Assembly (NCBI GenBank): GCA_031261395.1
Contig: JAISJT010000007.1
Location: forward strand, 1 to 60,022
Length of the DNA: 60,022 nt
DNA from: Eubacteriales Family XIII. Incertae Sedis bacterium
Lineage (GTDB): Bacteria; Bacillota; Clostridia; Peptostreptococcales; Anaerovoracaceae
Reading direction: 5' to 3'
Position numbers and translations under genes: made by a program. Shown here piece after piece: positions 16,413 to 26,538 of this stretch (the stretch's first letter is position 1; every line of letters starts with the position of its first letter). The notes beneath the pieces are model-generated. The model had not been told where the DNA came from. It saw nothing but the letters and a program-made list of their open reading frames with translations, and did no database searches.

Positions 16413-18077
16413 ATGTACGATGAAACAAATGAGAAAGGCAATACAGGGGGTTTTGCAGGACCCGGATACGAAGGCGGCGCGAGCAGCCCTTTCGATACGG
16501 AGTCTGATTCTGTAATCAGGGCACAGCCGCAGGTTTTCACACAGCCGACGCCGGAGCCCGAGAGCCCTCAAGCACAGCCGGCTGATACTGTCCCGCATAC
16601 CGTCGGTCCTGTGCCGCAGGCTCAGCCGGCCAACCCGGATACGGCGCCGTATACGCAGCAGCCCTATGTCCGGCAACCCTACGTCCAGCATCCCTACGTC
16701 CAGCAGGGAACGTACGGACAGCCCTACGGTCAACCCGGCGTCTATGCCGGCCCCGGACCAGGGGTTTATACCCAGCCGAATTTTGCACAGACTCCGCCAC
16801 CTATAGGCCCCGCGGCAAAACCCAAAAAGGAAAAAAAGCCGCGCAAACCTCTGAACATCAGCGCAGCGGCGCTCGTCCTTGTCATCGTCGTTTGCTGCGC
16901 CGCATCCGGCATAGGCGGTGGATTGATCGGGGCAAGCGTGAACGGCGAAAATACTATTCCCGTGATCGGCGGAAGAGACAATGTCACGATCAATGCTTCC
17001 GATGATGTCACGGTGACCGAAGCGGTTGCAAAGAAAGTGCTTTCAAGCGTCGTAGGAATCACGGCGACGGGCAATATCGTCAGTGCGGATTTCTTCTTCG
17101 GTCAGCACGAAGAAGAAGTGACAGGCGTGGGGACCGGCATGGTCCTTGACACTCAGGGGTATATCCTGACCAATTCGCATGTTGTGATGGACGGCACCGT
17201 CAACAGTATCAAGGTGCTGCTCTCGACGGGCGACGAGGTTGAGGGCAGGGTGATCTGGAGTGACGCTTCTCTCGATTTGGCGATTGTGAAAATCGAGGCC
17301 GAGGGACTGTCTCCGGTCGAGCTTGGCAATTCGGATGAGGTGCCGATCGGCAGCTACGTCGCGGCGATCGGAAATCCGCTTGGACTCGCCTTCAACGGCA
17401 GCATCACGCAGGGCGTCGTCAGCGGACTTGACAGGACTATCACAGTCTCGGATGAACTCGGCAGCAATGTGATCAAGATGGAGGGATTGATTCAGGTCGA
17501 CGCAGCCATCAACGGCGGCAATTCGGGCGGCCCGCTGCTCAACAGCAAGGGGCAGGTCATCGGCGTCAATACCGCAAAGGCTCAGGCCGAAGGTATGGGC
17601 TTTGCGATCCCGATCAATACAGCGATTCCGATCGTAGAAAAGGTCATCAGGGACGGCAGTTTCGAACGCGTCTATATGGGTATCAGCGCGGCGGATGTAG
17701 CCGTTGTCAAAGAAAACTATCCGAATGTTGAGCTTCTCGCGGAAACGGGAGCTGTCGTCACGGACGTCAATCCGGGATCCCCGGCGGAGAAAGCCGGACT
17801 CAAGGTGAAAGACGTGATCATCTCATTGGACGGAAAAGAAATCTCAGGGTCTTCTCAAATGATCAAATTGCTGCTTGGCTATGAATCGGGAGATACCATC
17901 AGACTCGTTTACCTGCGGGACGGTGAAGAAAGCGAAACGACGCTGACACTGGTCTCTTTCACAGAGCTGAACAAGATTCAGGAGGAATTGAATCCGTTCA
18001 AAAATCCGCAGAGCGAAGAAAACCAAAACCGTGTTCAGCCCGGCAACGGAAACAGCGGCAATCCATTCGATTGGTAG
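16413..18077 (+). CDS. htrA: HtrA/DegP-like serine protease with PDZ domain
   Basis: Surface quality-control protease of misfolded exported proteins. 554 residues. A long cytoplasmic Pro/Gln/Tyr-rich segment (1-135, with PYVQ and PYGQP repeats), a basic patch (PKKEKKPRKP), a membrane helix (about 150-175), then the trypsin-like domain with His256 (TNSHVV), Asp288 (SLDLAIV) and Ser371 (NGGNSGGP), and one PDZ domain (about 430-515). The C-terminus is Asn/Gln-rich. AAGGAGG lies before the ATG. A 7-bp inverted repeat (CTGTAAA at 16369 and TTTACAG at 16388) in the leader could be an operator. The next 12-bp stem-loop separates it from tig. Confidence 0.93.
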   Translation: MYDETNEKGNTGGFAGPGYEGGASSPFDTESDSVIRAQPQVFTQPTPEPESPQAQPADTVPHTVGPVPQAQPANPDTAPYTQQPYVRQPYVQHPYVQQGTYGQPYGQPGVYAGPGPGVYTQPNFAQTPPPIGPAAKPKKEKKPRKPLNISAAALVLVIVVCCAASGIGGGLIGASVNGENTIPVIGGRDNVTINASDDVTVTEAVAKKVLSSVVGITATGNIVSADFFFGQHEEEVTGVGTGMVLDTQGYILTNSHVVMDGTVNSIKVLLSTGDEVEGRVIWSDASLDLAIVKIEAEGLSPVELGNSDEVPIGSYVAAIGNPLGLAFNGSITQGVVSGLDRTITVSDELGSNVIKMEGLIQVDAAINGGNSGGPLLNSKGQVIGVNTAKAQAEGMGFAIPINTAIPIVEKVIRDGSFERVYMGISAADVAVVKENYPNVELLAETGAVVTDVNPGSPAEKAGLKVKDVIISLDGKEISGSSQMIKLLLGYESGDTIRLVYLRDGEESETTLTLVSFTELNKIQEELNPFKNPQSEENQNRVQPGNGNSGNPFDW

Positions 18078-18106
18078 TTTCAAAAGCGAGCAAAATATGA
18101 TAAACT

Positions 18107-18138
18107 ATCAGACTGTGTGCGCATGTACACAGTCTGAT
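18107..18138. terminator. stem-loop between htrA and tig
   Basis: A perfect 12-bp stem (ATCAGACTGTGT / ACACAGTCTGAT) with an 8-nt loop, followed by TATTTTGATT. It fits an intrinsic terminator for htrA, with a modest T-run. Confidence 0.65.
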
Positions 18139-18180
18139 TATTTTGATTAACGGCAACACGAACGGAAGGAAAAAGATTTC

Positions 18181-19470
18181 ATGAAGGCAAGTTTTATAGA
18201 GAAAGATGGCAATGTCGCAAAATTTGAAATCGAATTTACGGCAGAAGAGTTTGAAAATGCACTGATCGACGCATACAAGCTGAACAAGGATCAGTTCCGG
18301 GTCGATGGATTCCGCAAGGGAAAAGCGCCGAGAAAGCTCATCATGCAGCACTACGGCGAGCAAATATTTGACGAAGAGGCTCTGGACGGTTTGTTGCAAA
18401 AGGCCTATCCAAACGCCCTGATAGAGATGGAGATCGAACCAATTGACCGGCCTTCGCTCAACGTACCTGAGCTCAGGCACGGCGAGGGCTTCACTGTCAA
18501 AATCGAAGTAGCGCAGGCTCCGGAGATCGAGGTGAAAGATTATGAAGGCGTCGTAGTCAAAGCCGTGGAATACACCATTTCCGACGAAGATGTTGACAAA
18601 CAGATAGAGCAGGCGCAGACGAGAGGCGCCCGTATTTTGGAAGTGGAACGCGAGGCACAGGACGGCGACACGGTCGATATCGATTATGTCGGATCTGTAG
18701 ATGGCGTAGAGTTTGCCGGCGGCGCGGACAAGGGGCAGGATCTCGTGCTCGGCTCTGGCATGTTCATCCCGGGATTTGAGGAGCAGATTGTCGGCAAAAA
18801 AGCCGGCGAGGAAGTGACGGTCAGTGTGACCTTCCCCGAGGAGTATCACAGCGAGGAGCTCGCCGGGAAGGTTGCGGAATTCGCAGTCAAAATCAATGCG
18901 GTCAAGACCGAAGAAAAGCCCGAACTCAACGACGAATTTGCACAGGATGTGAGCGAGTTCGATACGCTTGACGAACTAAAGGCCGATATCAGGGAAAAAC
19001 TGACCGAACAAGCGGACAAACGCGCGGAATTCGAAGTCAAAGATGCGATCCTCGAGAAGATCTTCGACGCAAATGAAGTCGACGTTCCCGAGGTGATGGT
19101 CGATGATCAGCTTGAAGAGATGCTCAAAGAATTTGAGCGCGAGATCAAACAGCAGGGCATGAAACTCGAACAGTATTTCCAAATGACCAAACAGGTGCCT
19201 GCCGAGCTGCGTGAAAAAATCAAGGGAGATGCGTACAAGCGCGTCAAAATGAAGCTGATTGTTCAAAATATCGCAAGACTCCAGGGCTTTACGGCGACGG
19301 ACGAAGAGGTCGAAGCCGAACTCAACGGTATGGCGGAGCAGTACAATATGGAAAAGGAAAAGATGCGCGAGATCCTTGGCGATTTCCAGGTGAAATTGCT
19401 GAAGGATGATCTCATCAACAAAAAAGCGGTCGATTATATCTACGAAAACGCAATTGTGGAAAACGAGTAG
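18181..19470 (+). CDS. tig: trigger factor, ribosome-associated chaperone and prolyl isomerase
   Basis: Binds nascent chains at the ribosome exit and assists folding. 429 residues, standard length. The ribosome-binding tail signature is FRKGKAPRKLI (about 41-51); the FKBP-type isomerase domain covers about 155-245 (DTVDIDYVGSVDG, SGMFIPGFEEQIVG, TFPEEY); the C-terminal helical chaperone arms fill the rest. GGAAGGAAAAAG precedes the ATG. The tig-clpP-clpX-lon-ysxC order that starts here is typical of Firmicutes and joins folding with degradation. Confidence 0.96.
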   Translation: MKASFIEKDGNVAKFEIEFTAEEFENALIDAYKLNKDQFRVDGFRKGKAPRKLIMQHYGEQIFDEEALDGLLQKAYPNALIEMEIEPIDRPSLNVPELRHGEGFTVKIEVAQAPEIEVKDYEGVVVKAVEYTISDEDVDKQIEQAQTRGARILEVEREAQDGDTVDIDYVGSVDGVEFAGGADKGQDLVLGSGMFIPGFEEQIVGKKAGEEVTVSVTFPEEYHSEELAGKVAEFAVKINAVKTEEKPELNDEFAQDVSEFDTLDELKADIREKLTEQADKRAEFEVKDAILEKIFDANEVDVPEVMVDDQLEEMLKEFEREIKQQGMKLEQYFQMTKQVPAELREKIKGDAYKRVKMKLIVQNIARLQGFTATDEEVEAELNGMAEQYNMEKEKMREILGDFQVKLLKDDLINKKAVDYIYENAIVENE

Positions 19471-19506
19471 CGGCCGGCTGCAAACGAAAATAAAGGGAGG
19501 AAAATT

Positions 19507-20121
19507 ATGGCATTAGTCCCCTATGTGATAGAGCAAACCGGACACGGGGAGCGCAGTTATGATATTTATTCGCGGCTTCTCAAGGATCGTATCATCTTCA
19601 TCGGTGAACAAATCGATGAACATATTTCGAGCCTTGTCGTGGCGCAGCTGCTGTTTCTTGAGGCCGAGGACAGTGAGAAGGACATCAATATGTATATCAA
19701 CAGCCCCGGCGGGAGCGTCACTGCGGGGATGGCGATCTATGACACCATGCAGTATATTCGCGCCGACGTTTCGACGATTTGTATCGGGATGGCGGCAAGT
19801 ATGGGCGCGTTCCTGCTGACTGCCGGGACAAAGGGCAAGAGGTTTTCGCTTCCCAATGCAGAGATCATGATCCATCAGCCCTCGGGCGGGTCTCAGGGAC
19901 AAGCGGAAGATATCCGCATTCAGGCCGACCATATCATCAAGACGCGTGAAAAGCTCAACACGATCATGGCGGAGCGCACCGGGCAGTCGCTTGAGCGTAT
20001 CGCCGCGGATACGGACCGGGACAATTTCATGTCCGCCTCAGAGGCGGCCGAATACGGTCTGATCGACAAGGTGATTTCCTCGAGGATTCTCCCGGAAGCA
20101 AAGAAAGAACCGGAGGCATAG
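19507..20121 (+). CDS. clpP: ATP-dependent Clp protease proteolytic subunit ClpP
   Basis: Barrel-forming serine peptidase that degrades proteins unfolded by ClpX (or ClpA/C). 204 residues. Catalytic Ser98 ([11 protein letters not shown]), His123 (MIHQPSGG) and Asp172 (DTDRDNFM) are present, and the N-terminal [22 protein letters not shown] is canonical. An AAAGGGAGGAAAA ribosome site precedes the ATG. The stop is directly followed by the clpX start with no gap. Confidence 0.97.
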   Translation: MALVPYVIEQTGHGERSYDIYSRLLKDRIIFIGEQIDEHISSLVVAQLLFLEAEDSEKDINMYINSPGGSVTAGMAIYDTMQYIRADVSTICIGMAASMGAFLLTAGTKGKRFSLPNAEIMIHQPSGGSQGQAEDIRIQADHIIKTREKLNTIMAERTGQSLERIAADTDRDNFMSASEAAEYGLIDKVISSRILPEAKKEPEA

Positions 20122-21426
20122 ATGGCACAGGACGACAAAAGACAATTGAAATGCTCGTTTTGCGGCAAATCGCAAGACGAGGTCAAGCGGCTCGTGGCCG
20201 GGCCAAATGTTTACATCTGCAACGACTGTATAGAGCTTTGCATCGATATCCTTCGCGAAGAGGAAGAGGAGTATGCACGGGAAAACCGCATGTACGGCGG
20301 CGATTCCGGCAAGCTCTACGTACCCAAGCCGCAGGAGATCTTCGATGCTCTGTCGGACTACGTGATCGGTCAGGATGAGGCAAAGAAAGTGCTCTCCGTA
20401 GCGGTCTACAACCACTACAAGCGCATCACGTATTCGGGCGCCTACGACAATGACGGCATTGAGATCCAAAAGAGCAATATCGTGATGATAGGGCCTACGG
20501 GTTCAGGGAAGACCCTGCTTGCCCAGACGCTCGCAAAGATCTTCAATGTACCGTTTGCGATCGCCGATGCGACGGCGCTGACAGAGGCCGGCTATGTTGG
20601 CGAGGATGTGGAAAATATCCTTCTCAAACTCATTCAGGCTGCCGACGGCGATATCTCAAAAGCGGAAAAAGGCATTATCTATGTCGATGAGATCGACAAG
20701 ATCTCGCGCAAGGGCGACAATGTCTCGATCACGCGCGACGTGTCGGGCGAAGGCGTACAGCAAGCCCTGCTCAAGATCATCGAAGGAACGGTGGCCAATG
20801 TCCCGCCGCAGGGCGGGCGCAAACATCCTCACCAGGAGTTCATCCCCTTTGATACGACGAATGTACTATTTATCTGCGGCGGCGCTTTCGACGGTCTCGA
20901 CAAGATCATATTGCGCAGGATCGGTGAAAAGACAATCGGGTTCAACAGCGAGGTCAAACTCGACAAGGCGGAGACGGCGGATGTGCTGAAAAAACTTCAG
21001 TCGGAAGACCTGCTCCGCTACGGTCTGATCCCTGAATTTATCGGGCGTCTTCCCGTCATGTGCACACTTCAGGAATTAGATACGGATGCGCTCGTCAAGA
21101 TCATTACCGAGCCAAAAAACTCACTGCTCAAACAGTACAAGAAATTGTTCAAATTAGACGGCGTGGAACTCGAGATCGAGGATGAGGCCATCAAAAAGAT
21201 CGCGGAAAAAGCGATTCTGCGCAAGACCGGCGCCAGAGGACTGCGCAGCATTTTCGAACATACAATGACGGATATCATGTTTGAGATCCCGTCGCGGACG
21301 GATATCAAACGAGTGGTCATCACGGGAGCGGCGATTGAAAAGGATATGGCGCCGACCCTCGTATTGGCAGAAAGCAAGCGGCAGCAAAAGGCCGCTGATG
21401 TGCTGGAAGAGCAAAGCGTTTCATGA
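20122..21426 (+). CDS. clpX: ATP-dependent Clp protease ATPase subunit ClpX
   Basis: Hexameric AAA+ unfoldase feeding ClpP. 434 residues. N-terminal zinc-binding domain with Cys11, Cys14, Cys33 and Cys36; Walker A GPTGSGKT (124-131); Walker B IIYVDE (185-190); the ClpP-docking IGF tripeptide in EKTIGFNSE; sensor-2 region [10 protein letters not shown]. Starts on the base after the clpP stop and overlaps lon by four bases (ATGA). Confidence 0.97.
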   Translation: MAQDDKRQLKCSFCGKSQDEVKRLVAGPNVYICNDCIELCIDILREEEEEYARENRMYGGDSGKLYVPKPQEIFDALSDYVIGQDEAKKVLSVAVYNHYKRITYSGAYDNDGIEIQKSNIVMIGPTGSGKTLLAQTLAKIFNVPFAIADATALTEAGYVGEDVENILLKLIQAADGDISKAEKGIIYVDEIDKISRKGDNVSITRDVSGEGVQQALLKIIEGTVANVPPQGGRKHPHQEFIPFDTTNVLFICGGAFDGLDKIILRRIGEKTIGFNSEVKLDKAETADVLKKLQSEDLLRYGLIPEFIGRLPVMCTLQELDTDALVKIITEPKNSLLKQYKKLFKLDGVELEIEDEAIKKIAEKAILRKTGARGLRSIFEHTMTDIMFEIPSRTDIKRVVITGAAIEKDMAPTLVLAESKRQQKAADVLEEQSVS

Positions 21427-23819
21427 GCGAAGATTTAGAAAACGATTATTGGTACGAGGGCGTTAGTGAGATATTGCCCCTGATTCCTTTGCGCGGGCTC
21501 ACGGCCTTTCCCTCGATGGTATTTCATTTTGATATCGGACGGGAAAAGTCGATCAATGCGCTCGAAAAGGCGATGATGAACAACCAGACAGTCTTCCTCG
21601 CCACGCAGCGCAATGCCGACACCGAACTTCCGACGGCGGATGACTATTATTTTGTCGGGTGTATCGCCAAGGTCAAACAGATGCTCAAGCTCCCGGGGGA
21701 CTCGATACGGGTCCTGGTGGAAGGACAGCGGCGCGGCAGGGTCGAGGAGATCGTATCCGAAGTCTCCTATGCCGAGGCGGTCGTCACGGAGATTATTGAA
21801 AAACAACTCTATACCATACCGCCGCGTGTCGAGGCGCTCACGCGCCTGCTTTTGGATGCCTTCGAGGAATATCTGACCATGGCGGAAAAGGCGCCGGGCG
21901 ACGCTTTTGCATCCGTGGAGTCTCTCGAAGCGCCGGGACAGATAGCCGATACGATCGCTTCGCATCTGGATCTCAAGGCGGAAATCAAACAACAGGTCCT
22001 CGAGGCCTTTGATTTGGAAGAGAGGCTTTTGTTTTTGGATAGCGTGATCAAGAAGGAAATCGAAATCGGGCGCATCGAACAGGAAATCACGAAGAAGGTC
22101 CGCTCCAAGATCAACAAACACCAAAAGGAATACTATTTGCGCGAGCAGCTCAAGACCATCCGCGAAGAGCTTGGAGACAATGAAAGCTTCGAAGAAGAGT
22201 CGGAAGATTTGCTCGCACAACTGAAAAAGCTCGAACTGCCGGAGAAGACCCATACAAAGGTGGAGAAGGAAATCGGCAGACTCTCGAAGATGCAGCCCGG
22301 TTCGGCGGAGGCGACGGTCATTCGCAGTTATGTGGACTGGGTCTTTGATTTGCCGTGGAATACTTTTAGCGGGAAAGAGATAGACGTGACCGCCGCCGCG
22401 AAGAAACTCGACGAAGATCATTACGGGCTTGAAAAAGTCAAGGAAAGGATCCTCGAGTATTTGGCCGTCATGGAACTCGCTCCCGGACTCAAGGCCCCGA
22501 TCCTCTGCCTCGTCGGCCCTCCGGGCGTCGGCAAGACGAGCATAGCAAAATCCGTGGCCGAAGCGATGGGGCGCAATTTTGTCCGCATGAGCCTTGGCGG
22601 CGTGCGCGACGAAGCGGAGATTCGCGGACATCGCCGTACCTATATAGGATCTATTCCCGGACGCATCATCAACGGGATGAAGGAGGCGGGAACTATGGAT
22701 CCTGTCTTCCTTTTCGACGAGATCGACAAGATAGGCAACGATTTTCGCGGCGATCCCGCATCGGCTTTGCTCGAGGTGCTCGATCCCGAGCAAAACAAGG
22801 ATTTCACGGATCACTATCTCGAATTTCCGTTTGACCTGTCCAAGGTGTTTTTCATCACTACGGCAAATACGACGGAATCGATACCAAGGCCCCTGCTTGA
22901 CCGCATGGAACTCATCGAAGTACCCGGGTATACAGGACTCGAAAAGGTAAAGATCGCGGAAAAGTATCTGATCCCCAAACAACTCAAAGAACACGGCCTC
23001 ACAGCCGGGATGCTGAAAATTTCTACCGGTGGCGTACAGGATATCATCGATTATTATACGAGGGAATCCGGCGTGCGCAGTCTGGAACGCAAGATCGCCG
23101 GCATCTGCCGGAAAGCGGCGCGCCGCATCGTGGAAAAAAAGGCCGCAAAGGTCGCTGTGAAGCCCGGAAATTTGCAAAGATATCTCGGCAAGAGGATTTT
23201 TCACTACGATATGGTGGAAAACAAAGCTCTGATCGGTGTGACGACAGGTCTGGCATGGACGGCGGTCGGCGGTACTACGCTTTCGATCGAGACGAGCTCT
23301 GTACCGGGAAAAGGCGGCGTTGTATTGACCGGTCAGCTCGGCGACGTCATGAAAGAGTCTGCGACGGCGGGTATCAGTTATATCCGAAAGATTTCCGAAG
23401 AAATCGGCATTGATCCCGGCTTCTACAACAAACGCGATATCCATATGCACATCCCCGAAGGCGCGACGCCCAAGGACGGCCCCTCGGCCGGTGTGACGAT
23501 GTGTACTGCGGTCATTTCTACCCTCACGGGCATTCCCGCGCGTCAGGATGTGGCGATGACGGGAGAGATCACGCTCATCGGCAAAGTCCTTCCGGTCGGC
23601 GGGATTCGCGAAAAGGTCCTTGCGGCTCACCGGGCCGGCATACGGAAGGTCCTGCTGCCGAAAGACAACGAAAAAGATCTTGAAGAGATCCCCGACGAAG
23701 TGCGCAAGGTCTGCGAATTTGTCCTGCTCGAACAGGCAAAAGAAGCATTTCCGCATGTTCTGACAAAATCGCTGAAACCGAGGACGAAACGCAAGACAGA
23801 TGCAGATAAAAAAAGCTGA
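21423..23819 (+). CDS. lon: ATP-dependent protease LonA
   Basis: Cytoplasmic AAA+ serine protease for damaged and regulatory proteins. 798 residues. N-terminal LON substrate domain (about 15-205), coiled helical region, Walker A GPPGVGKT (365-372), Walker [10 protein letters not shown], and the C-terminal peptidase domain with the catalytic dyad Ser688 (KDGPSAG) and Lys731 (GGIREK), which line up with Ser679/Lys722 of E. coli Lon. The soluble LonA type, with no membrane insert. ATGA overlap with clpX; the last 20 bp overlap ysxC. Confidence 0.97.
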   Translation: MSEDLENDYWYEGVSEILPLIPLRGLTAFPSMVFHFDIGREKSINALEKAMMNNQTVFLATQRNADTELPTADDYYFVGCIAKVKQMLKLPGDSIRVLVEGQRRGRVEEIVSEVSYAEAVVTEIIEKQLYTIPPRVEALTRLLLDAFEEYLTMAEKAPGDAFASVESLEAPGQIADTIASHLDLKAEIKQQVLEAFDLEERLLFLDSVIKKEIEIGRIEQEITKKVRSKINKHQKEYYLREQLKTIREELGDNESFEEESEDLLAQLKKLELPEKTHTKVEKEIGRLSKMQPGSAEATVIRSYVDWVFDLPWNTFSGKEIDVTAAAKKLDEDHYGLEKVKERILEYLAVMELAPGLKAPILCLVGPPGVGKTSIAKSVAEAMGRNFVRMSLGGVRDEAEIRGHRRTYIGSIPGRIINGMKEAGTMDPVFLFDEIDKIGNDFRGDPASALLEVLDPEQNKDFTDHYLEFPFDLSKVFFITTANTTESIPRPLLDRMELIEVPGYTGLEKVKIAEKYLIPKQLKEHGLTAGMLKISTGGVQDIIDYYTRESGVRSLERKIAGICRKAARRIVEKKAAKVAVKPGNLQRYLGKRIFHYDMVENKALIGVTTGLAWTAVGGTTLSIETSSVPGKGGVVLTGQLGDVMKESATAGISYIRKISEEIGIDPGFYNKRDIHMHIPEGATPKDGPSAGVTMCTAVISTLTGIPARQDVAMTGEITLIGKVLPVGGIREKVLAAHRAGIRKVLLPKDNEKDLEEIPDEVRKVCEFVLLEQAKEAFPHVLTKSLKPRTKRKTDADKKS

Positions 23820-24381
23820 TCTGCTCCAGGTGGCGGTTCGACCGGCGCAGTATCCTCCCGCAGGCCCGCCGGAGATCGCATTTGCCGGACGCTCAAATGT
23901 CGGGAAGAGCTCCTTGCTCAATTTGCTGACCAACCGGCGCCATCTGGCACGCGTCAGCGGCAGTCCCGGCAAGACTCAAACGATCAATTTTTACTCTATC
24001 AATGACGACGAATTTCGCATTGTCGATTTGCCAGGTTACGGATACGCGAAAGTATCACGGAGTATTACGGAAAAATGGGGTGAGATGGTCGACGCCTATC
24101 TGCTAAATCGCGAGGCGTTGAAGGCGGTATGCCTACTCGTTGATATTCGCCGTGAACCTACGGCCATGGACACGGAACTCTTTGCTTTCCTTGCCCATCA
24201 TGGACTGGCAGGCCCGGTCATCGCAACCAAATCGGACAAGGTGTCCAGAGGCGCCTACGCCGGGCAGGCGGGTCTGATACTCAGTACGCTCGGCGCAGCT
24301 GATACTCCGGTGATCCCTGTGTCGGCATTGAAGCGAACCGGGGTAGAGGATTTGTTGGAGGCGATCAATGAATTCTTATAA
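23800..24381 (+). CDS. ysxC: ribosome biogenesis GTP-binding protein EngB/YsxC
   Basis: Small GTPase needed for 50S subunit assembly. 193 residues. G1 GRSNVGKSS (31-39), G2 [11 protein letters not shown]3 [11 protein letters not shown]4 TKSDK and a C-terminal SALK (G5). The start lies inside the end of lon, a coupling seen in many Firmicutes. The end overlaps hpt by 14 bp. Confidence 0.95.
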   Translation: MQIKKADLLQVAVRPAQYPPAGPPEIAFAGRSNVGKSSLLNLLTNRRHLARVSGSPGKTQTINFYSINDDEFRIVDLPGYGYAKVSRSITEKWGEMVDAYLLNREALKAVCLLVDIRREPTAMDTELFAFLAHHGLAGPVIATKSDKVSRGAYAGQAGLILSTLGAADTPVIPVSALKRTGVEDLLEAINEFL

Positions 24382-24895
24382 AATCGGGAAAATGATTTTG
24401 ACGCAGGAGGAGATCGAAGCCCGCGCCGAGGAAATCGGACGGCAAATCACAGAGGATTACGCTGGGAAAGAAGTGGTGCTGGTCGGCATTTTGACGGGAT
24501 GTGTCATGTGGCTGGCGCAAGTCATGAAGTCGATCGAACTCGATACGACACTCGATTTCATGTCGGTTTCCAGCTATGGCGCCGCTACGAAATCGAGCGG
24601 TGTCGTGAAAATCAACAAGGATCTGAGCGGCGACATCGAAGGCCGGCATGTCATCCTGATGGAGGATATCGTAGACAGCGGCATGACGCTTGAATATCTT
24701 TGCAAATATCTCGCCGGACGCGGACCCGCCAGCCTGAAAATCTGCGCTATGCTCGACAAGCCTTCGGGGCGGCGCGTGAAGATCGGCGTCGATTATGTCG
24801 GATTTCCGGCCCCGGATGCGTTTCTGATCGGCTATGGCCTCGATGCGGATCAGCGGTACCGCAATTTGCCCTATATCGCGGCAATCGAGGAATGA
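24368..24895 (+). CDS. hpt: hypoxanthine phosphoribosyltransferase
   Basis: Purine salvage: hypoxanthine or guanine plus PRPP gives IMP or GMP. 175 residues from ATG 24368; ATG 24392 (MILTQEEIEARAEEIG) is an alternative that matches the usual start better. The PRPP-binding motif VILMEDIVDSGMTL (about 97-110) and the flexible-loop segment FMSVSSYGAATKSSGVVK are present, as is VDYVGFPAPDAFLIGYGLD at the end. Last member of the tig-to-hpt run. Confidence 0.92.
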   Translation: MNSYKIGKMILTQEEIEARAEEIGRQITEDYAGKEVVLVGILTGCVMWLAQVMKSIELDTTLDFMSVSSYGAATKSSGVVKINKDLSGDIEGRHVILMEDIVDSGMTLEYLCKYLAGRGPASLKICAMLDKPSGRRVKIGVDYVGFPAPDAFLIGYGLDADQRYRNLPYIAAIEE

Positions 24896-24914
24896 CAAAC
24901 GGTAAAGGATGGTT

Positions 24915-24942
24915 TTGACCATTATTTATATCGCATTATGAA
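24915..24942 (+). promoter_or_regulatory. candidate promoter for pduL
   Basis: TTGACC (24915-24920), a 16-bp spacer and TATGAA (24937-24942), followed by AGAGGAGGACAAA and the pduL ATG. It would leave a very short leader (under 15 bp). Confidence 0.4.
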
Positions 24943-24957
24943 AAAGAGGAGGACAAA

Positions 24958-25539
24958 ATGGGTTACAAAGTAGGAGTCGGGATTTCAAACAAGCATCTGC
25001 ATCTTTCGGATTCGGATCTGGAGCGGCTGTTCGGGAAGGGCGCCAAACTCACGACATTCAAGGAGTTGGTACAGCCGGGTCAGTTTGCGGCGGATGAAAG
25101 AGTGGATATAGTAGGGCCGAAGGCGACATTCAAGGGCATCCGCATCATCGGACCCACGCGTGCGCACACGCAGGTGGAGATATCGATGACGGACGCGCGT
25201 ACGCTTGGCATCGAAGCGCCCGTGCGCGAATCCGGCAAATTAGATGGGTCGACAGGTATCAAACTTGTCGGACCTGCCGGCGAAATCGACTTGGACGAAG
25301 GCGTGATCGTCGCGCTCCGGCATATACATCTCTCGCCTTCGGAGGCGCAGGAAGCGGGTCTCAAGGATCAGGATTTAGTGGATGTGCAGACATTCGGCAC
25401 GCGTCCGCTGATCTTTCAGGATGTCGTGATCCGCTCCGGCGACGCGCACAAAAAGGAATTTCACGTCGATACCGACGAGGCCAATGCGGCGGGACTCGCC
25501 AACGGTCAGGACGTCGAGATCATATCGTCCGCGAAATAG
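24958..25539 (+). CDS. pduL: PduL-type phosphate acyltransferase
   Basis: Interconverts acyl-CoA and acyl phosphate. 193 residues containing the two PduL halves, each with zinc-binding His motifs: SNKHLHLSD (10-18) and ALRHIHLSP, plus the RSGDAHKKEFHVDTDEAN segment with further ligands. There is no N-terminal encapsulation peptide and no microcompartment shell gene nearby, so this is most likely a soluble enzyme acting as the phosphotransacetylase between PFOR-derived acetyl-CoA and acetyl phosphate; no acetate kinase gene is in the window. Its last 20 bp overlap the end of the convergent hom gene. Confidence 0.9.
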   Translation: MGYKVGVGISNKHLHLSDSDLERLFGKGAKLTTFKELVQPGQFAADERVDIVGPKATFKGIRIIGPTRAHTQVEISMTDARTLGIEAPVRESGKLDGSTGIKLVGPAGEIDLDEGVIVALRHIHLSPSEAQEAGLKDQDLVDVQTFGTRPLIFQDVVIRSGDAHKKEFHVDTDEANAAGLANGQDVEIISSAK

Positions 25540-26491
25540 CGATGACGTCGCCGAGCACGGCGCTGGCAGTAGGAAAAGGCCCTGCGCCCTTGCCATAAAA
25601 CATCAGGTCGTCAACGGCGCTGCCCTTGAGGAACAAAGCATTGAATTCATTGCGCACCCCCGCGAGAGGGTGCGTTTTGTTCAGCCATGTCGGCTGGACG
25701 AAGCAATTGATCTCGCCGTCCGGCGTACGGTAGGCGCTGGCAAGCAGTTTGATGACGCAGCCCTGGCTGTCAGCATCCGCGATGTCGTCTTTGGTGATCG
25801 CCGTGATGCCGGTGGTCGGGATGTCTTCGGGTCTGACGCGTTTTCCGAAGACGAGGGACATGAGGATCGAGAGTTTGTTGGCGACGTCGTGACCTTCCAC
25901 ATCGGCGGTCGGATCGGCCTCCGCGAAGCCCTTCGCCTGGGCGTCTTTCAGCACATCGTCGTAGGCGAGACCTTCGTCCGACATTTTCGAAAGGATGTAG
26001 TTGGTGGTGCCGTTCAGGATGCCAAGGAGCTCCGAAAATACGTTGGCGTTGAGGGATTCCGTAATGGCTCCGATGAGCGGGATGCCGCCGCCGACACTGG
26101 CTTCGTAGCGCAGTTTCACCTTGTTTTTCGCGGCCGTGTCCGTGAGCAGTTCGAAATTTTCGGCGAGCGCCGCTTTGTTGGCTGTAACCACATGTTTGCC
26201 CGCCTTCATGGCCGACACCATGAACGTGGTCGCGGGCTCTACGCCCCCGAGCAATTCGATCACGATATCGATGTCCGGATCGTTCCAAATGGCATCGGGA
26301 TCTTGCGTGAACAGGGCCGGATCAATGTCTATGCCGCGATCGCGCGTCGTATCTTTTTCAAGAATACGGGTGATCCCAAGACCCGCGCCAAGCTGTTTTT
26401 CGATGTGCGCCCGGTTGAGCCGGAGCGCTTTGAAGGTTCCTGTACCGATGTTTCCAAGGCCGAGCAGACCTATATTGATTTGCTTTTTCAT
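25520..26491 (-). CDS. hom: homoserine dehydrogenase, short form without ACT domain
   Basis: Reduces aspartate semialdehyde to homoserine on the way to threonine and methionine. 323 residues from the ATG at 26491 (AGGAGG 7 bp upstream). Nucleotide-binding GLGNIGTGT (10-18), the VVTANKAAL strand, the family signature around GILNGTTNYIL and GFAEADPTADVEGHDVANKL. The protein stops soon after the catalytic domain, lacking the C-terminal ACT domain (about 90-100 residues) by which threonine inhibits the long form. A leftward TATACT (26515-26520) with TTCATA 17 bp further (26538-26543) may be its promoter, overlapping the rpoN start. Confidence 0.93.
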   Translation of the reverse strand: MKKQINIGLLGLGNIGTGTFKALRLNRAHIEKQLGAGLGITRILEKDTTRDRGIDIDPALFTQDPDAIWNDPDIDIVIELLGGVEPATTFMVSAMKAGKHVVTANKAALAENFELLTDTAAKNKVKLRYEASVGGGIPLIGAITESLNANVFSELLGILNGTTNYILSKMSDEGLAYDDVLKDAQAKGFAEADPTADVEGHDVANKLSILMSLVFGKRVRPEDIPTTGITAITKDDIADADSQGCVIKLLASAYRTPDGEINCFVQPTWLNKTHPLAGVRNEFNALFLKGSAVDDLMFYGKGAGPFPTASAVLGDVIAISRTI

Positions 26492-26538
26492 ACGTCCTCC
26501 TATTTCAAGATAGCAGTATACCATGATATGATTGTTGT

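Noticed and set aside
21435..23972. 845-codon open frame on the minus strand, antisense to lon
   Set aside because: It mirrors the codon bias of lon, is rich in Arg/His/Phe/Asp with no recognisable domain, and has no ribosome site; a shadow of a real gene.
24958..25539. Bacterial microcompartment locus suggested by pduL
   Set aside because: No shell protein, signature enzyme or encapsulation peptide in the window.
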